Shown here: piece after piece, positions 4,165-6,968 of the stretch | Position numbering within the stretch: the first letter of the stretch is position 1 | How the letters are laid out: the number at the start of each line of letters is the position of its first letter | Assembly (NCBI GenBank): GCA_021203585.1 | Contig: JAJQAW010000329.1 | Coordinates: forward strand, 1-6,968 | Source: Rikenellaceae bacterium | GTDB lineage: Bacteria; Bacteroidota; Bacteroidia; Bacteroidales; Rikenellaceae | Direction: 5' to 3' | Length of the DNA stretch: 6,968 nucleotides | The notes under the pieces: generated by a model | What the model was told of the DNA's origin: nothing | Databases searched by the model: none | What the model saw: the letters and a program-made list of their open reading frames with translations, nothing else | Translations under genes and position numbers: made by a program

Positions 4165-6968
4165 ATGACTGAACAGATCAAAAAAGTAGTGTTGCTCGGT
4201 TCCGGAGCCTTGAAAATCGGCGAAGCCGGCGAATTCGACTACTCCGGCTCCCAGGCCTTGAAAGCCCTGAAAGAAGAGGGCATCGAAACCATTCTGATTA
4301 ACCCCAATATCGCCACGATCCAAACGTCGGAAAACATCGCCGACCGGGTTTATTTCCTGCCGGTTACTCCGAAATATGTGGAAGATGTGATCGCCAAAGA
4401 ACGGCCGCAAGGAATTCTGCTGGCCTTCGGGGGGCAGACGGCGCTGAACTGCGGAGTCCGGCTGTACCGAGACGGTATTCTCGAAAAATACAAGGTCCGG
4501 GTACTCGGAACTTCGGTTCAGGCGATCATCGATACCGAAGACCGCGAGAAATTCGTCGAAAAACTGGACCAGATCGATGTTAAAACCATTAAAAGCGAAG
4601 CCGTTACGACGGTAGAAGAAGCCCGAAGAGTAGCCCGAGAGTTGGGTTATCCGATCATCATCCGTGCCGCCTATACCTTGGGGGGGCTGGGTTCCGGTTT
4701 CTGCGATAACGAGCAGGAGCTGCAGACGCTGGCTCAAAAAGCTTTCACCTACTCCCCGCAGATTTTGGTCGAAAAGTCCCTCAAAGGCTGGAAAGAGGTA
4801 GAATACGAAGTGGTACGGGACCGGTTCGACAACTGCATCACGGTCTGCAACATGGAAAATTTCGACCCGCTGGGCATTCACACCGGCGAGAGCATCGTAG
4901 TGGCTCCCTCGCAGACGCTGACCAACTTCGAATACCACAAACTGCGCAAACTGGCCATCAAAATCATCCGTCACATCGGCATCGTGGGCGAGTGCAACGT
5001 ACAATACGCCCTGGATCCTTATTCGGAAGATTACCGGGTGATCGAGGTGAACGCTCGGCTGAGCCGAAGCTCCGCACTGGCCTCCAAAGCTACCGGCTAT
5101 CCGCTGGCCTTCGTGGCCGCCAAGCTGGGGCTGGGCTACGGCTTGCACGAGCTGAAAAATTCGGTGACTAAAACCACTTCCGCCTGTTTCGAACCCGCAC
5201 TGGATTACATCGTTTGCAAAGTCCCCCGTTGGGACCTGGGTAAATTCAAAGGCGTATCCCGCGAGTTGGGATCGAGCATGAAATCGGTCGGCGAGGTAAT
5301 GGCCATCGGCCGCACGTTCGAGGAGGCGATCCAAAAAGGCCTGCGGATGATCGGACAGGGCATGCACGGCTTCGTAGCCAATAAAGAGTTCTCGGACATC
5401 GACATTGACGAAGCCCTGAGCCGTCCGACCGACAAACGGGTGTTCGTGATCGCCCATGCCCTGCATCAGGGCTACACGGTCGACCAGATTCACGCCTTGA
5501 CCAAGATCGATAGATGGTTTCTGGAAAAATTACAGGGCATCGTGACGCTGGAAAAAGAATTGAGCCGGTACCAAACGATCGAGGCCGTGCCGGATGAAAC
5601 TTTACTGAAGGCCAAACAAAAAGGATTTTCCGACTTCCAGTTGGCCCGCACGGTACTCAAACCGGACAGCGAGCACATCGAAGCGGAAATGCTCCAGGTA
5701 CGGGAAGCCCGCAAAAAAAGAGGCATCACGCCGGTCATCAAACAGATCGACACGCTGGCCGCCGAATACCCGGCCATGACCAACTACCTGTACGTGACGT
5801 ATAACGGCACCTCGCACGATGTGGATTTCCCGCGCGACGACAAAGATGTGATCGTTTTAGGCTCCGGCGCCTACCGCATCGGAAGTTCGGTCGAATTCGA
5901 CTGGTGTTCGGTCAATGCCAGCCACACGATTCGCCAGCGGGGCTACCGTTCGATCATGATCAACTACAATCCGGAAACTGTTTCGACCGATTACGACGAA
6001 TGCGACCGCCTCTATTTCGACGAGCTTACCCTGGAACGGGTACTGGATATCACCGACCTGGAACTACCGATGGGCGTGGTGGTATCGGTAGGCGGACAGA
6101 TTCCCAACAACCTGGCTATGCGCCTGCACCACCAACAGGTTCCGATCCTCGGCACCCTGGCCGAAGACATCGACCGGGCCGAAGACCGCCACAAATTCAG
6201 TTCGATGCTCGACGAAATCGGCGTCGACCAACCCCGCTGGAAGGAACTCACCTCGATGGATGCGATCTACCGATTCGTGGACGAAGTAGGCTTCCCGGTA
6301 CTGATCCGACCCTCCTACGTCCTGTCCGGCGCAGCGATGAACGTCGTATCGAACAAAGAGGAACTGGAACATTTCCTGACACTGGCGACCAACGTATCGA
6401 AACAATACCCGGTCGTGGTGACCGAATTCATCGAAAACGCCAAAGAGATTGAAATCGATGCCGAAGCCCAAAACGGGGAGGTGATCGCCTACGCGATCTC
6501 CGAGCACGTGGAATTTGCCGGTGTACACTCCGGCGACGCGACACTGGTTTTCCCCGCGCAGAAAATGTACGTCGAGACGATGCGCCGGATCAAAAAAATC
6601 TCCCGGCAGGTTGCCCAGGGCCTCAACATCTCCGGCCCGTTCAATATGCAGCTATTGGCCAAGGACAACGACATCAAGGTGATCGAGTGCAACCTCCGGG
6701 CCTCGCGCAGTTTCCCGTTCGTATCGAAAGTACTGAAAGTCAACTTTATCGAACTGGCTACACGGGTGATGCTCGGTGAAACCGTAGAACCGCCGCACAA
6801 ATCGGCCTTCGAGTTGGACTATGTCGGCATCAAAGCTCCGCAGTTCTCCTTCTCCCGGCTACAGAAAGCCGACCCGGTACTGGGGGTAGAGATTGCTTCG
6901 ACGGGCGAAGTAGGCTGTATCGTCGACGACTGGTCTGTAACTAGCCTCAAGGCGAGGGTCTCGGGAGG
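4165..6968 (+). CDS. carB: Carbamoyl-phosphate synthase large subunit, 3' end outside window
   Basis: CarB makes carbamoyl phosphate from bicarbonate, ammonia supplied by CarA and two ATP. The frame is open for 934 codons to the window edge. The first synthetase half starts with [20 protein letters not shown] and includes [10 protein letters not shown], the ATP-grasp segments [13 protein letters not shown] and [11 protein letters not shown], and [21 protein letters not shown] linker/oligomerisation region (about 400-555) follows. The second half begins near residue 562 with [17 protein letters not shown] and includes [34 protein letters not shown] and [16 protein letters not shown]. The C-terminal allosteric domain (about 140 residues) is missing. 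[19 protein letters not shown] and [12 protein letters not shown] closely resemble eukaryotic CPS II (CAD). The start ATG follows an A-rich stretch typical of Bacteroidetes, with no Shine-Dalgarno. The last ~15 codons diverge from family expectation. The reading frame is otherwise free of indels, unlike the ABC genes just upstream. Confidence 0.97.
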   Translation, partial: MTEQIKKVVLLGSGALKIGEAGEFDYSGSQALKALKEEGIETILINPNIATIQTSENIADRVYFLPVTPKYVEDVIAKERPQGILLAFGGQTALNCGVRLYRDGILEKYKVRVLGTSVQAIIDTEDREKFVEKLDQIDVKTIKSEAVTTVEEARRVARELGYPIIIRAAYTLGGLGSGFCDNEQELQTLAQKAFTYSPQILVEKSLKGWKEVEYEVVRDRFDNCITVCNMENFDPLGIHTGESIVVAPSQTLTNFEYHKLRKLAIKIIRHIGIVGECNVQYALDPYSEDYRVIEVNARLSRSSALASKATGYPLAFVAAKLGLGYGLHELKNSVTKTTSACFEPALDYIVCKVPRWDLGKFKGVSRELGSSMKSVGEVMAIGRTFEEAIQKGLRMIGQGMHGFVANKEFSDIDIDEALSRPTDKRVFVIAHALHQGYTVDQIHALTKIDRWFLEKLQGIVTLEKELSRYQTIEAVPDETLLKAKQKGFSDFQLARTVLKPDSEHIEAEMLQVREARKKRGITPVIKQIDTLAAEYPAMTNYLYVTYNGTSHDVDFPRDDKDVIVLGSGAYRIGSSVEFDWCSVNASHTIRQRGYRSIMINYNPETVSTDYDECDRLYFDELTLERVLDITDLELPMGVVVSVGGQIPNNLAMRLHHQQVPILGTLAEDIDRAEDRHKFSSMLDEIGVDQPRWKELTSMDAIYRFVDEVGFPVLIRPSYVLSGAAMNVVSNKEELEHFLTLATNVSKQYPVVVTEFIENAKEIEIDAEAQNGEVIAYAISEHVEFAGVHSGDATLVFPAQKMYVETMRRIKKISRQVAQGLNISGPFNMQLLAKDNDIKVIECNLRASRSFPFVSKVLKVNFIELATRVMLGETVEPPHKSAFELDYVGIKAPQFSFSRLQKADPVLGVEIASTGEVGCIVDDWSVTSLKARVSG

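Noticed and set aside
4147..5493. 448-codon minus-strand frame
   Set aside because: It is wholly antisense to the conserved CarB coding frame and arises from the GC-rich codon usage of carB.
5904..6452. 182-codon plus-strand frame inside carB, and the possibility that it marks a carB frameshift
   Set aside because: Reading carB codon by codon from 4165 shows the conserved frame running uninterrupted through this region. The other frame gives an Arg/Pro-rich product without domains.

Overview
The window looks like a moderately GC-rich member of the Bacteroidota, probably Bacteroidales and perhaps Rikenellaceae-like. The evidence is A-rich start regions without Shine-Dalgarno sequences, a TAnnTTTG-type -7 element, an arm-binding tyrosine-recombinase remnant of the kind common in this phylum, and BcrA/BcrB-like ABC proteins of familiar Bacteroidetes type. 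The family-level assignment is inference only.

Layout. (1) Positions 1-247 hold the N-terminal arm-binding part of a tyrosine recombinase that loses family similarity after about 217 and stops at 245-247. (2) Positions 248-989 are apparently non-coding. They contain two small inverted repeats, a -7-like promoter element at 536-543, a stretch around 596-655 where mutually exclusive stems can be drawn, and an eight-unit degenerate tandem repeat of 29-31 bp (about 697-929) running almost up to carA. (3) carA, the small glutaminase subunit of carbamoyl-phosphate synthase, occupies 990-2081. (4) Positions 2082-2409 are a hairpin-rich spacer. (5) Positions 2410-4115 carry a two-gene ABC exporter cassette. 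Both genes contain an apparent single-base frameshift, and the ATPase also lacks the first glycine of its Walker A motif. (6) carB, the large subunit, starts at 4165 and is open to the window edge, with about 934 of an expected ~1,070 codons present.

Function. CarA hydrolyses glutamine and passes ammonia to CarB, which uses two ATP and bicarbonate to make carbamoyl phosphate for pyrimidine and arginine synthesis. Both subunits read more like the fused eukaryotic CPS II (CAD) than like E. coli CarAB. The ABC cassette between them has no evident connection with the pathway and looks like a decaying passenger, unless the indels are sequencing errors. The most interesting non-coding signal is the carA leader, where the possible switch-like stems are followed by the ~29-31 bp repeat array.
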